Below, one piece after another: positions 1-6,820 of a stretch of 6,820 nucleotides of DNA. A program made the translations under genes and the position numbers. The stretch is taken from positions 1-6,820 of the forward strand of contig JAOPYP010000509.1 in NCBI GenBank assembly GCA_025964635.1. The letters are read 5' to 3'. The notes beneath the pieces were generated by a model. It was not told where the DNA came from and searched no databases. It worked only from the letters and a program-made list of their open reading frames with translations. Each line of letters begins with the position of its first letter. Position 1 is the stretch's first letter. The DNA comes from Actinomycetes bacterium (GTDB lineage Bacteria; Actinomycetota; Actinomycetes; Streptosporangiales; Streptosporangiaceae).

Positions 1-2700
1 TGGCTGCGCGAGCTGATGGCGAGCTTGGTGAAGACCTTGTGCAGGTGGTATTCGACGGTGCGCGGGCTCATGAACAGCTGGGCCGCGATCTCGGGGTTCG
101 ACAGGCCGTCGCCGGCCAGCCAGGCGATCTGGGTCTCGCGGGCGGTGAGCTGGATTGGGGTATCGGTGGTGCGGTTGCGGACGCGGTCACCGGTGGCGCG
201 CAACTCGCGTGCAGCTCGTTCCGCGAACCCGTCGGCCCCCATGGAGGCGAACATGTCGTGGGCGGTGCGCAGCTGCTCGCGCGCGTCGCTGCGCCGGTTG
301 TCCCGGCGCAGCCACTCCCCGTAAAGCAGGTGGACGCGGGCGAGCGGTACGCGGACGCGGGTGCGGGCGAGGCGGTCGAGTGCCTCGCGGTACAGGCGCT
401 CGGCGGTCTGGCCATCGCTGAGCAGCGCTCGCGCGCAGGCCTCGACGCCGAGCCCCCAGTCGCTGCCGCTGGCGCGGGCGCTGTCCGAGAGGCGCTCAAG
501 AGCGCCGGTGGCGCGCTCGGGTGCCCCGCTGCGGGCCGCTGCCTCGATCAGCTCGACCGCCGCCCATGTTGAGAAAACGAGCTCATCCGGGTCCTCACCA
601 GCCTGGAGCGCCGCGTCCAGCGCATCGGCGTAGCGGCCGAGGCCGTTGTCAAGCATCGCGGTGGCCCACTGGACGAAGGTCAGGCCCGCTCCTTCCCCGC
701 GTTGCACCAAATCTTTCGTGCTGGTCTCGATGAGCTCGGAGGCCTGGCGTTCCCGGCCGCGGAATACCGCGAGCCCCAGGGGAGCGTAGGGCGGCAGCTG
801 GCTCCCTGTCGCCTCGGTGATCGCCGCCGCCTCTTCGATCAGTGCAGTGGCCACGGTGAAGTCGCCTTTGAACAAATGCATCCCGGCGAGTTGGTTGAGG
901 GCCATGGGGAGCACGCCGAGCGCACCAGCGTCCCGGGCGAACTGGACGTGGCGGGTGGAAAGCAGGTCCCAGCCCTCGTCGTCCCACACGATTTGGGCGG
1001 CGGGGACCGCAAGCCACAGCCAGCGCAATGCTTCCTCCCCGGGGATGCCCCCAGCGGAGAACGCGCTCAGTGCCCGCTTCAGCGTCGGTGCCGCAGCCGC
1101 GCGGCCCTGTGTGATCAGCAGCGCTAGGCCATCCAGCAGGAGATCGGGCGCGCCCGGCGGCTGCGGCGCCTCAGGCCCGGCCCGTGCGGCCTCAGCTACC
1201 TCGCACAGACCGCCGCTGGTCGCAAAACGGCCGGCGTAGATGGCCGCGGAGAGTGCTTCCAGGTAGGTCTCGCGGGCCAGCCCGGCGTCGAGGGGGCCCA
1301 GCCGCCGGGCGGCCTGGAGCAAAAGCAACGGAGCGTCCCGGCCGCGGCTGGACGCGAACGCGACCTGCCCGCGCAGCAGGTCGGCCCGGGCGCGCTGGAG
1401 TTCCGCGAGCGGCCCTGCCTCGGCCGTGGCCAGCAGCCCCAGCGCCGCATCGAACGCCCCTGCCTGGGCCGTTGCCCGCGCCGCGGCCAGCGCGCGCTCC
1501 GCCCGCCGCCCCGGCTCCAGCGTCAGCGCGGCAGAGCGTTCCAGGAAGGCGGCCGCCGCCGCCAGCCCACCGCGCCTGCGCTCGGTCGGCCGAGCGCTCT
1601 AGCTCGGCCGCGATGTCCGCGTCAGGTCCTGCTGTGGCCTGCGCGAGGTGCCACGCACGCCGGTCGGGATCAAGCTGCGGATCGCTCGCCCCGGCTAGCA
1701 CGCGATGCACCTCCCGCCGGTCCTGCGGCGAGGCCGCCCGGTAGATCGCCGAGCGGACTAGCGGATGACGGAAGGTCACGCGTGCGCCGATTTCCACCAA
1801 CCCGTCGGACTCGGCGGCATCCACCGCCTCGGCCTCGATCCCGAGTCGGCCGGCCGCCCGCCACAACAGCGCGGGATCGCCGGCCGGTTCTGCCGCCGCG
1901 AGCAGCAGCAACTGCTGGGTCTTCACCGGAAGCGGCGCCAGCCGCCGCCGGAAGACGTCCTCGATACGGCCGGAAAGGGGCCCCGCGCCCGGGAGGCCGA
2001 ACCCGCCGGCCAGCTCCGCCGCTCCCATCCCGCGGGGCAGCTCAAGCAGGGCCAGCGGGTTGCCGCCGGACTCAGCGATGATTCGGTCACGGACCCGCTC
2101 ATCCAGCCGCCCGGGGATGATCGAGTCCAGCATCGCCCGGGCGTCAGCATCAGACAGTCCCTCCGCCACCAGCCCGGGAAGACCGGCCAGGTCGCCCTCC
2201 GAGGTGGGATCACGGGTGCCCAATATCATGGCGACCGATTCGGTATCTAGCCGTCGGCCAACGAACGCCAGCACCTGCGCCGAGGCCTGGTCCAGCCACT
2301 GCGCATCATCGATCAGGCACAGCAGCGGCTGGTCGGTGGCCACCTCCGAGAGCAGGCCCAAAACAGCCAGGCTGACGAGGAAACGATCCGGCGCGCCGCC
2401 ACAAGATAGGCCGAACGCCACGCCCAGAGCCTCACGCTGCGGGCCGGGCAGCCGGCCCAGTCGGCCCACCATCCGCCCGCACAACTGGTGCAGCGCCGCG
2501 AACGGCAGCTCCATCTCCGACTCGACGCCCTCGGCGCGTGCCACCTGGAAATCTTGCGCCGTATTCGCCGCATAGCCCAGCAGGGCAGTCTTGCCGATGC
2601 CAGCCTCGCCCCGTACCGTCAGCACCCGGCTGCCCCCGGCGCGCACGTCCGCGAGCAGGCCGTCCAGGGCCGTGCACTCCTCCCTGCGGCCCCAAAGCAT
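1..2700 (-). CDS. LAL-family (LuxR-type, ATP-binding) transcriptional regulator, frameshifted, C-terminus cut by window edge
   Basis: Large ATP-dependent transcription activator of the MalT/LAL type, expected to act in the cytoplasm as a ligand- and ATP-controlled DNA-binding protein. Seen: Walker A GEAGIGKT (residues 31-38, nt 2587-2610), Walker B LLCLIDDAQWLD (126-137), a sensor-like segment AESGGNPLALLELP, then RHPLVRSAIYRAAS, all typical of LAL proteins. A long helical, TPR-like middle region follows, and a LuxR HTH (LTARE...SPRTVEYHLHKVFTKL) ends at the left edge. The start is set at ATG 2698-2700 because MLWGRREEC is the usual LAL N-terminus and a GGGAGGGG lies upstream. The in-frame ATGs at 2733 and 2766 have no such support. 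About 900 codons are present and only the last few are missing, which is normal for the family. The frame changes once near 1570: codons start at positions divisible by 3 before it and at positions leaving remainder 2 after it. If the shift is real, the product is a 502-residue protein with an Arg/Gly/Ala-rich tail ending at 1192 and no DNA-binding domain. The gene is divergent from the membrane-protein pair. Its ligand and targets are unknown. Confidence 0.92.
2..149 (-). other. LuxR-type C-terminal helix-turn-helix domain of the LAL regulator
   Basis: Read on the minus strand from 149 down, the translation runs LTARETQIAWLAGDGLSNPE and then IAAQLFMSPRTVEYHLHKVF followed by TKLAISSRS. This matches the LuxR/FixJ HTH pattern: the LTxRE start, the NxEIAxxLxxSxRTVexHLxxvfxKL core, and the recognition helix around SPRTVEYHLHKV. 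It lies in the shifted frame relative to the N-terminal ATPase part, so it is translated only if the frame break near 1570 is a sequence error or is bypassed. Confidence 0.93.
1568..1576 (-). other. Frameshift site in the LAL regulator
   Basis: On the minus strand the ATPase frame reads ...ADRAQAR and then turns into an Arg/Gly-rich run. One frame over, the expected LAL text continues at once as GGLAAAAAFLERSAALTLEP and stays open to the window edge. The bases at the junction are GCGCGGTGGGCTG. The family-like text RAQARGGLA would need two more bases, for example GCGCGCGGTGGGCTG. A lost CG in a GC dinucleotide run, or one inserted base, therefore explains the break. There is no obvious heptameric slip site or stem-loop suggesting programmed frameshifting. 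Confidence 0.85.
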
Positions 2701-2709
2701 TACGCAGCG

Positions 2710-2717
2710 CCCCTCCC
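2710..2717 (-). promoter_or_regulatory. Shine-Dalgarno sequence for the LAL regulator
   Basis: The minus strand reads GGGAGGGG, followed by CGCTGCGTA and ATG at 2700. The spacing is within the working range, and this purine run decides the start at 2700 over the upstream in-frame ATGs at 2733 and 2766. Confidence 0.65.
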
Positions 2718-2807
2718 GGCGGCTCCCCGCCATCGTAGATCCGGCCCCGGTCCAGGTCAGCCCCAAGGGGAACCGGCCGGAATAGCGCAGTCACCTGCAG
2801 GCCTATA

Positions 2808-2820
2808 ACGATCAGATCGT
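2808..2820. repeat. 13-bp perfect palindrome, candidate operator
   Basis: ACGATC-A-GATCGT is a perfect inverted repeat with 6-bp arms around one central base. It lies 108 bases upstream of the LAL start codon, directly beside a minus-strand TATAGG. Such compact symmetry fits binding by a dimeric HTH protein. The assignment as an operator, and to the LAL regulator itself, is inference. Confidence 0.45.
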
Positions 2821-2897
2821 GGGCCAGTACCGTCACCGGCGTGGGACGGGCCACCGTCAACACGTTCGAGGCCGAAGGCGGGGTCCTGCGGTAGCGC

Positions 2898-2923
2898 GCA
2901 TCCGGATCCGCTTCTGCGGATGC
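2898..2923. repeat. Inverted repeat with 7-bp arms
   Basis: GCATCCG (2898-2904) and CGGATGC (2917-2923) are perfect reverse complements separated by 12 bases. A nested ATCCG/CGGAT pair (2906-2910 and 2917-2921) allows a tighter alternative hairpin with a 6-base loop. There is no T run after it on either strand, so it is not a standard intrinsic terminator. It may be an operator or a chance pairing in GC-rich DNA. Confidence 0.35.
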
Positions 2924-3032
2924 CTGTGCCCGGCGGGCCGTCCGGTTCGGGAGCGCTCTCATCGACCTGACGATGGTCGCTGCCGCGGCCGGGGTGGCCG
3001 GTCTGGATGCCCGCCGCTGAGGTGAATCCTGT

Positions 3033-3060
3033 TTTTCCGACCAACTAACTAGATTTTCCG
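3033..3060 (+). repeat. Direct repeat TTTTCCG x2, 21-bp period, upstream of the DUF2079 gene
   Basis: TTTTCCG occurs at 3033-3039 and again at 3054-3060, exactly 21 bases apart, which is two helical turns. Between them is CTAACTAG. The repeats sit at about -41 to -35 and -20 to -14 relative to the GTG start, inside the probable promoter. T runs of this kind are rare in this GC-rich window, so the repeat stands out. A role as a tandem regulator site is inference. Confidence 0.4.
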
Positions 3061-3061
3061 C

Positions 3062-3067
3062 TAATCT
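3062..3067 (+). promoter_or_regulatory. Candidate -10 box of a leaderless promoter
   Basis: TAATCT matches the actinobacterial TANNNT -10 pattern and is followed by exactly six bases (CCCCGC) and then the GTG start at 3074. That spacing puts transcription start on or next to the start codon, as in leaderless mRNAs, which are common in actinobacteria. No Shine-Dalgarno sequence is present upstream of the GTG, which agrees with this reading. No good -35 box is seen. Confidence 0.55.
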
Positions 3068-3073
3068 CCCCGC

Positions 3074-4753
3074 GTGGCTACGGACATGCCCATGACCGCG
3101 GGACCTACCCCGCTGGCTGCCTGGCGGGAGCGCCGCCAGCAGGTGAGCGGGGGCTGGCCACACCGGTGGCTGGTCGGGATGCTGGCCGCCCTGGCCGGGG
3201 CCGGCTACTCGGTGTACTGCCTGGCCCGCTACCACACCTTCCACTACAACGCCTACGACCTGGTGATCTTCGACCAGGCCGTGCGATCGTACGCGCACTT
3301 CAGGCCCGGGATCTCGGTCATCAAAGGGGTGCACAACGGGTTCGGCCCAGACTTCTCGGTGCTTGGTGATCACTGGTCGCCGATACTTGCCTCGCTCGCC
3401 CCGCTCTACTGGCTCCATGACAATCCGCAAACCCTGCTAGTAGCGCAGTCGGTCCTGTTCGCGCTCGCGATCCCGCCGCTGTGGGTATTCACCCGCCGGG
3501 CGCTGGGCGGCGGGCCGCAGGCGACCGCAGCGGCCTACCTGGTATCCCTGGCGTACGGGCTGAGCTGGCCGGTCGCCGAGGCCGCGCGCGCCGGCTTCCA
3601 CGAGGTGGCGTTCGCGCCAGTGCTGACCGCGGTAGCGCTGGAACGCCTGCAGGCGGGCCGGGTACGCGGCGCGCTGATCGCGCTGGGCGCGCTGCTGCTC
3701 GTCAAAGAAGACATGGGCCTGCTCGTCGCCGGGATCGGCGCCGCCCTTGCGCTGTCGCGCCCGGGCATGGTGCCCAGGCAGCGGCTGGTCGCCGCCGGGC
3801 TCATCGTGGCGGGACTCGCCGACACCGTGCTGGCCACGCAGGTGCTGATCCCGGCCATGGGTGGGCGCTCGGACTACTACTGGGCCTATACCGAGCTGGG
3901 CAGCAATGGTCAGCAGGCCCTGGTGTACCTGATCACCCACCCGGTCGGCGCGCTGCGGCTGCTGGTCAGCCCGCGGGTCAAGCTCGACACGGTGCTCTGG
4001 CTGTTCGGGGCGTTCTGCTTCCTCCCGCTGCTCTCCCCCCTCTCGCTGGCCGCCGTGCCGCTCCTGGCCGAGCGCATGCTGGGGGCGAAGTTCCCCAACT
4101 GGTGGACCACTCACTACCAGTACAACGCGTACCTGGTGATCATCCTGGCCTGCGCCGCCGTCGATGGCGCCGCCCGGCTCAGCCGCTGGTCGGTGCTGGC
4201 CAGGCGGCGCTTGGCTGTCCGCCGCGGGCCGTCACTGGCCGGCCCGCAACCGGCGGAGAGCGTGACGGGCCCGGCGGTGGCCGGGTCGGCGGCGTGGGGG
4301 CGGGTGCCGGCGGCTGGCCGCGCGGTTGCCCTCGGCTGCGCGGCGGCACTATGCGCTGCCGCGGTCCTCCTCGTGCCGCGGTTCCCGCTGGCGGGTGTCC
4401 TGCACCCATCGTTCTACCACCGGAATGCGCGGATGACCGCGGCGGCCGCGGCGGTCAGCGCCGTTCCGGACGGGGTCACCGTAGAGGCAGCGGGCGGGAT
4501 CGGACCCCACCTGTCGGCACGGGACACCGTCCTGCTGTGGGACGGGGAGAACGCACCACGCTGGGAGCCCTGGGTCGTCGCGGATGTAGGTCAGCGGGAA
4601 TTCACGTTCGCCAGCATCGGAGCGGAGAAGCAGCGGGTCGCGCTGCTCAGGCGCCACGGCTACCTGGTCACTTTTGACCGGAAGGGATACATCGTGCTGC
4701 ACCGGGATAGCGCTCAGCCGGGAGCCGGTCCGTCTCAGGCGTCCGCGGGATGA
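3074..4753 (+). CDS. DUF2079-family polytopic membrane protein (GT-C-like)
   Basis: A 559-residue integral membrane protein of the DUF2079 family, whose function is unproven; its layout resembles GT-C lipid-linked-sugar transferases. Seen: a first membrane helix (about 32-50), then the family-typical YNAYDLVIFDQA (59-69) with two aspartates, FSVLGDHWSPILASLAPLYW (94-113), GFHEVAFAPVL (174-184), LVKEDMGL (209-216) and WWTTHYQYNAYLV (343-354). There are about ten or more hydrophobic helices. A Pro/Arg/Ala-rich loop (about 371-412) precedes the last helix (about 415-435). A soluble C-terminal domain containing GIGPHLSARDTVLLW follows, matching the usual DUF2079 tail, and the length is normal. 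The GTG start at 3074 is preferred because a TANNNT box lies six bases upstream. In-frame ATGs at 3086 and 3092 are alternatives and have no good ribosome site. The stop overlaps the next gene's ATG, indicating one operon. The extracytoplasmic acidic motif suggests, by analogy only, sugar transfer to a cell-envelope acceptor. Confidence 0.9.
   Translation: MATDMPMTAGPTPLAAWRERRQQVSGGWPHRWLVGMLAALAGAGYSVYCLARYHTFHYNAYDLVIFDQAVRSYAHFRPGISVIKGVHNGFGPDFSVLGDHWSPILASLAPLYWLHDNPQTLLVAQSVLFALAIPPLWVFTRRALGGGPQATAAAYLVSLAYGLSWPVAEAARAGFHEVAFAPVLTAVALERLQAGRVRGALIALGALLLVKEDMGLLVAGIGAALALSRPGMVPRQRLVAAGLIVAGLADTVLATQVLIPAMGGRSDYYWAYTELGSNGQQALVYLITHPVGALRLLVSPRVKLDTVLWLFGAFCFLPLLSPLSLAAVPLLAERMLGAKFPNWWTTHYQYNAYLVIILACAAVDGAARLSRWSVLARRRLAVRRGPSLAGPQPAESVTGPAVAGSAAWGRVPAAGRAVALGCAAALCAAAVLLVPRFPLAGVLHPSFYHRNARMTAAAAAVSAVPDGVTVEAAGGIGPHLSARDTVLLWDGENAPRWEPWVVADVGQREFTFASIGAEKQRVALLRRHGYLVTFDRKGYIVLHRDSAQPGAGPSQASAG
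4750..4753 (+). promoter_or_regulatory. ATGA stop/start overlap (translational coupling)
   Basis: The TGA of the DUF2079 gene (4751-4753) is embedded in the ATG (4750-4752) of the next gene. Only weak purine content (GCGGG) lies ahead of it, so the downstream gene probably depends on termination-reinitiation by ribosomes finishing the first gene, giving linked amounts of both proteins. Confidence 0.8.
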
Positions 4754-6820
4754 GCGCAGAGACCGCGGCCAGCGACTCCTCGGCGGCCCTCGCCGGCGTG
4801 GATGCCGCCGGCGCCGACCGGACGGCTGAGGCACCGAGTGCGGCCGGTCGCCTCCTCGGGCGGCTGTCCGTGCTCCCGGCGCTGCTGGCGATGGCCTGGC
4901 TGCTGACCGGGCTGCCACTGCTGATGCTGGGCTGGTTCACCTGGCCGCTGATGGTGGCGCTGTCTGTGCCGGTGGCGGCCGCAGCCGCGGTGTGCGGCCT
5001 GCGGTGGATCCCGGACCGATGGCCGGGCACCCGGCCAGTGCCCGGTCCCGGGCAGGCGCACACGCCGTGGTGGGCGGTGGCCGGCGTCATCGCGGTCGCC
5101 ACCGCGTTCGGCGCTGAGCAGCTGATTTATCACTCCCAGCAGATCATCATCCTGCGCGATCCCGCGTCCTACATCCAGTTCGCGGCCTGGATCGCGCATC
5201 ACGGCTCACTGCCGATCCCGCAGTCGCGCGCGGCGTTCGGCGGCACCCACCAGATGCTCATTTTTGCCAGCCCCGCGTACTACCAGGTCGGCGGGAGCAT
5301 CGTGCCGCAGTTCAATGGCCGGGCTGCCGATGGTCCTCGCGGCCGGTTTCTGGGCCGGCGGGGTGAGCGCGGCGGTCCTGATGGCACCGGTGCTCGGAGC
5401 AGCCGCGGTGCTCACGTTCGGCGGCCTGGCCGCCCGGCTGGTCGGGCCACGGTGGGCACCACTGGCGGCGCTGGTCCTCGCCCTCTCCCTGCCGGAGCAG
5501 TACACCAGCCGGTCGGCCTTCAGCGAGCCGCTGGCGCAGATCTTGTTCCTCGGCGGGCTTTGCCTGGTCATCGACTCGCTGGCGGCCGGCGGGGCCGGGG
5601 CCCGGGTCACCGCTGGGCTGGGCGGCCTGGCGCTCGGCCTGACCATCCTGGTGCGCATCGACGGGATCAGCGACATCCTGCTGGTCGTTCCGTACGGCGG
5701 CCTGCTGCTGGCCAGGCGGCGGTCCCAGGCGGTCCCACTCCTCGGCGGGCTTGGCGTCGGCGCGCTCTTCGGCGTGGCGGACGGGCTGGTGCTGTCCTGG
5801 CCGTACATGGTGCACATCAGGAGCGCGCTGCTGCCACTGGCGGTGGCGGCCAGCACGGTGCTGGTCGTGACCGCCCTGGCGGTCCCGGTGCTGCGGCGGC
5901 GCGGGCTGCCCTCGGCGGACCGGGCCGGGAGGCGGGCCCGATGGGTGCTCCGCGCGGCCGCTGCCCTGCCCTTCGCGATCGTGATAGGGCTTGCCGTCCG
6001 CCCGTACGTCCATCCGGTGCCCATCGTGCCCGGCCTGCGGCCCAGGTACCGGGCCATCACCTGGCATCACTACCTGCAGTTCAGCCTGCACTGGGTGTTC
6101 TGGTACGTCGGGGTGCCGGCCGTGCTCCTCGCCGCGCTCGGGGCCGCCGTGCTCGCCCGCAGGTGCCTGCGCGGCGGGATGCCGGCCTGGGCGCTGCCGC
6201 TCAGCACGTTCGGGTGGATCATCGTCACGGTCCTGTACCGGCCGGCCATCGTCCCCCATCAGCCGTGGGCGAGCCGCAGGCTGGTGCCCGGCGTGCTGCC
6301 CGGGCTGATCCTGCTGGCGATCTGGGGGGCAAGCTGGCTCATTGCCTGGGCCCGCCGCCACGACTACGGCCCGGTGGCCTCCGGAGCGGTCCCCTTCTGC
6401 GCCGCGGCGCTGGTGGTCCCGGCCGCGATGACCACGTTCGGCCTGGGCATCAGGGATGGCGGGCCGTTGGGGATCAGGCCGATCGCGGGCGGCTGGGCAC
6501 TCAGGGCCACGGAGTCGGGTGAGATCGCGGTGGTGGCCCGGATGTGCGCGGCACTACCCGGCAATTCGTCGGTTGTCATGCTCGACGGCCGGGTCAGCGG
6601 CCGGTTCACCGAGGTCGTCCGCGGCATGTGCGGGTACCCGACGGCGGTCCTGCCCCACCCGACGCCGGCCAGCGTGCAGCAGGTCGTGCGCGGCATTGCC
6701 GGGGCGGGCCGGCGGCCGGTACTTCTGGCGACTTTCCGCTCAGCACTCACCCCCTACGGGACCGGGATAAGGGAGATCATGCTGCTGCATACGAGGCAGG
6801 AAGAGGCCACCCAGTCGACA
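4750..6820 (+). CDS. Large polytopic membrane protein, probable GT-C-type glycosyltransferase; frameshifted, C-terminus cut by window edge
   Basis: Multi-spanning membrane protein of at least 690 residues, resembling the GT-C/PMT-like glycosyltransferases that use polyprenyl-phosphate sugars outside the membrane; exact family not recognised. Seen: an Ala-rich polar N-terminus, helices at about 38-60, 63-84 and 106-122, and then LRDPASYIQFAAWIAHHG (135-152). D137 of that stretch sits where GT-C enzymes carry their catalytic acidic residue. The frame then breaks after VPQF (residue 188). In the new frame it continues MAGLPMVLAAGFWAGG, YTSRSAFSEPLAQILFLGGL (nt 5501-5560), LTILVRIDGI (around 5640-5668), further helices, and a soluble C-terminal part from about 6500 onward. 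No stop occurs in that frame to the window end. The original frame stays open by chance to 6522 but encodes Arg/Gly/Pro-rich, non-membrane text. It overlaps the DUF2079 gene by ATGA. Alternative: the part from ATG 5315 is a separate protein, which is less likely because it lacks the N-terminal acidic loop and a ribosome site. Confidence 0.85.
5311..5317 (+). other. Frameshift site in the second membrane protein
   Basis: The upstream frame ends its sensible membrane-protein text at ...GGSIVPQF (TTC 5311-5313). One base further on, ATGGCC (5315-5320) begins MAGLPMVLAAGFW in the frame that stays open to the window end. The junction TTCAATGGCC would be continuous as TTCATGGCC, so one surplus A at 5314/5315 explains the change. 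No slippery run long enough for programmed slippage is visible. Confidence 0.85.

Larger units (their letters stand above)
2701..3073. other. Divergent intergenic region between the LAL regulator and the membrane-protein pair
   Basis: About 370 bases lie between the divergent start codons, with no convincing gene. Short open frames here lack recognisable domains or ribosome sites. Most of it is GC-rich; the last stretch (about 3027-3067) is clearly AT-richer and carries the promoter signals for the plus-strand genes. Other structures are a 13-bp palindrome (2808-2820), an inverted repeat (2898-2923), ACCGTCA twice (2829-2835 and 2853-2859), and a TTGACG on the minus strand (2855-2860) that looks like a -35 box but has no well-spaced -10. 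A minus-strand TATAGG (2802-2807) beside the palindrome is another weak promoter element for the regulator. No transcription terminator is visible. Confidence 0.6.

Noticed and set aside
39..572. Plus-strand open frames across positions 16-1744 as possible separate genes
   Set aside because: They are antisense to the LAL regulator's C-terminal half, which is identified by family-typical sequence and the LuxR HTH.
1568..1576. Programmed ribosomal frameshifting in the regulator
   Set aside because: No slippery heptamer and no defined downstream stimulatory structure is seen, and LAL regulators are not known to use recoding. An indel is the simpler explanation.
2761..2770. CCCCAAGGGG as a hairpin or terminator
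   Set aside because: Four-base arms with a two-base loop cannot form a stable hairpin, there is no T run, and it lies in the 5' region of the regulator rather than at a gene end.
2432..3430. Long minus-strand open frame crossing the regulator start, the intergenic region and the start of the DUF2079 gene
   Set aside because: It overlaps two well-supported genes in another frame or strand. Its part within the intergenic region (ending LAHDLIVIGLQVTALFRP) looks slightly protein-like but has no recognisable domain or ribosome site, and open frames this long are expected in such GC-rich DNA.
3437..4114. 225-codon minus-strand open frame inside the DUF2079 gene
   Set aside because: It is antisense to a clear membrane-protein gene, and its Gln/Arg/Gly-rich low-complexity translation is typical of GC-rich shadow frames.
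5312..6361. 349-codon minus-strand open frame inside the second membrane-protein gene
   Set aside because: Its translation is Gln/Pro/Arg/Gly-rich without motifs, while the plus strand in frame from 5315 encodes coherent membrane helices with GT-C-like motifs.
5318..6522. Continuation of the 4750 frame to a stop at 6522 as a 590-residue protein
   Set aside because: After residue 188 the text turns Arg/Gly/Pro-rich and loses membrane character, while the neighbouring frame carries on the hydrophobic protein. The original frame is open only because of base composition.

Overview
The window is very GC-rich throughout, with strong G/C bias at third codon positions and long spurious open frames on both strands. 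Together with the type of regulator present, this points to a high-GC actinomycete (Streptosporangiales, Frankiales or Catenulispora-like). The species cannot be named from the sequence alone. There are no rRNA or tRNA genes, CRISPR arrays, transposases or plasmid features.

Layout. (1) Positions 1-2700, minus strand: a large ATP-binding LuxR-type regulator (LAL family, related to MalT). It has an N-terminal AAA/NTPase domain, a long helical middle part and a C-terminal LuxR helix-turn-helix that runs off the left edge. Its reading frame is broken once near 1570. Both halves are otherwise clean and together give the normal full-length architecture. (2) Positions 2701-3073: a divergent intergenic region. 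It holds a Shine-Dalgarno sequence for the regulator, a 13-bp perfect palindrome, a 7-bp-arm inverted repeat, an AT-richer patch with a direct repeat, and a -10 box spaced as in a leaderless actinobacterial promoter. (3) Positions 3074-4753, plus strand: a DUF2079-family polytopic membrane protein with a GT-C-like layout. (4) Positions 4750-6820, plus strand: a second large polytopic membrane protein resembling GT-C glycosyltransferases. It overlaps the previous gene by ATGA and runs off the right edge. Its frame is also broken once, by what looks like one extra A near 5314.

How the parts may work together (inference): the two overlapping membrane proteins form a translationally coupled pair. 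Both have the plan of lipid-linked-sugar transferases: many membrane helices, an acidic motif after an early helix, and a soluble C-terminal domain. A plausible job is adding sugars to an extracytoplasmic polymer or lipid. The divergent LAL regulator, with the operator-like palindromes between the genes, is a candidate controller of itself, the pair, or both. Substrate and ligand cannot be read from the sequence.

Main caution: two of the three genes carry a single frameshift, each followed by about 1.5 kb of stop-free coding sequence in the shifted frame. This fits sequencing or assembly indels, or very recent mutation, better than old gene decay.
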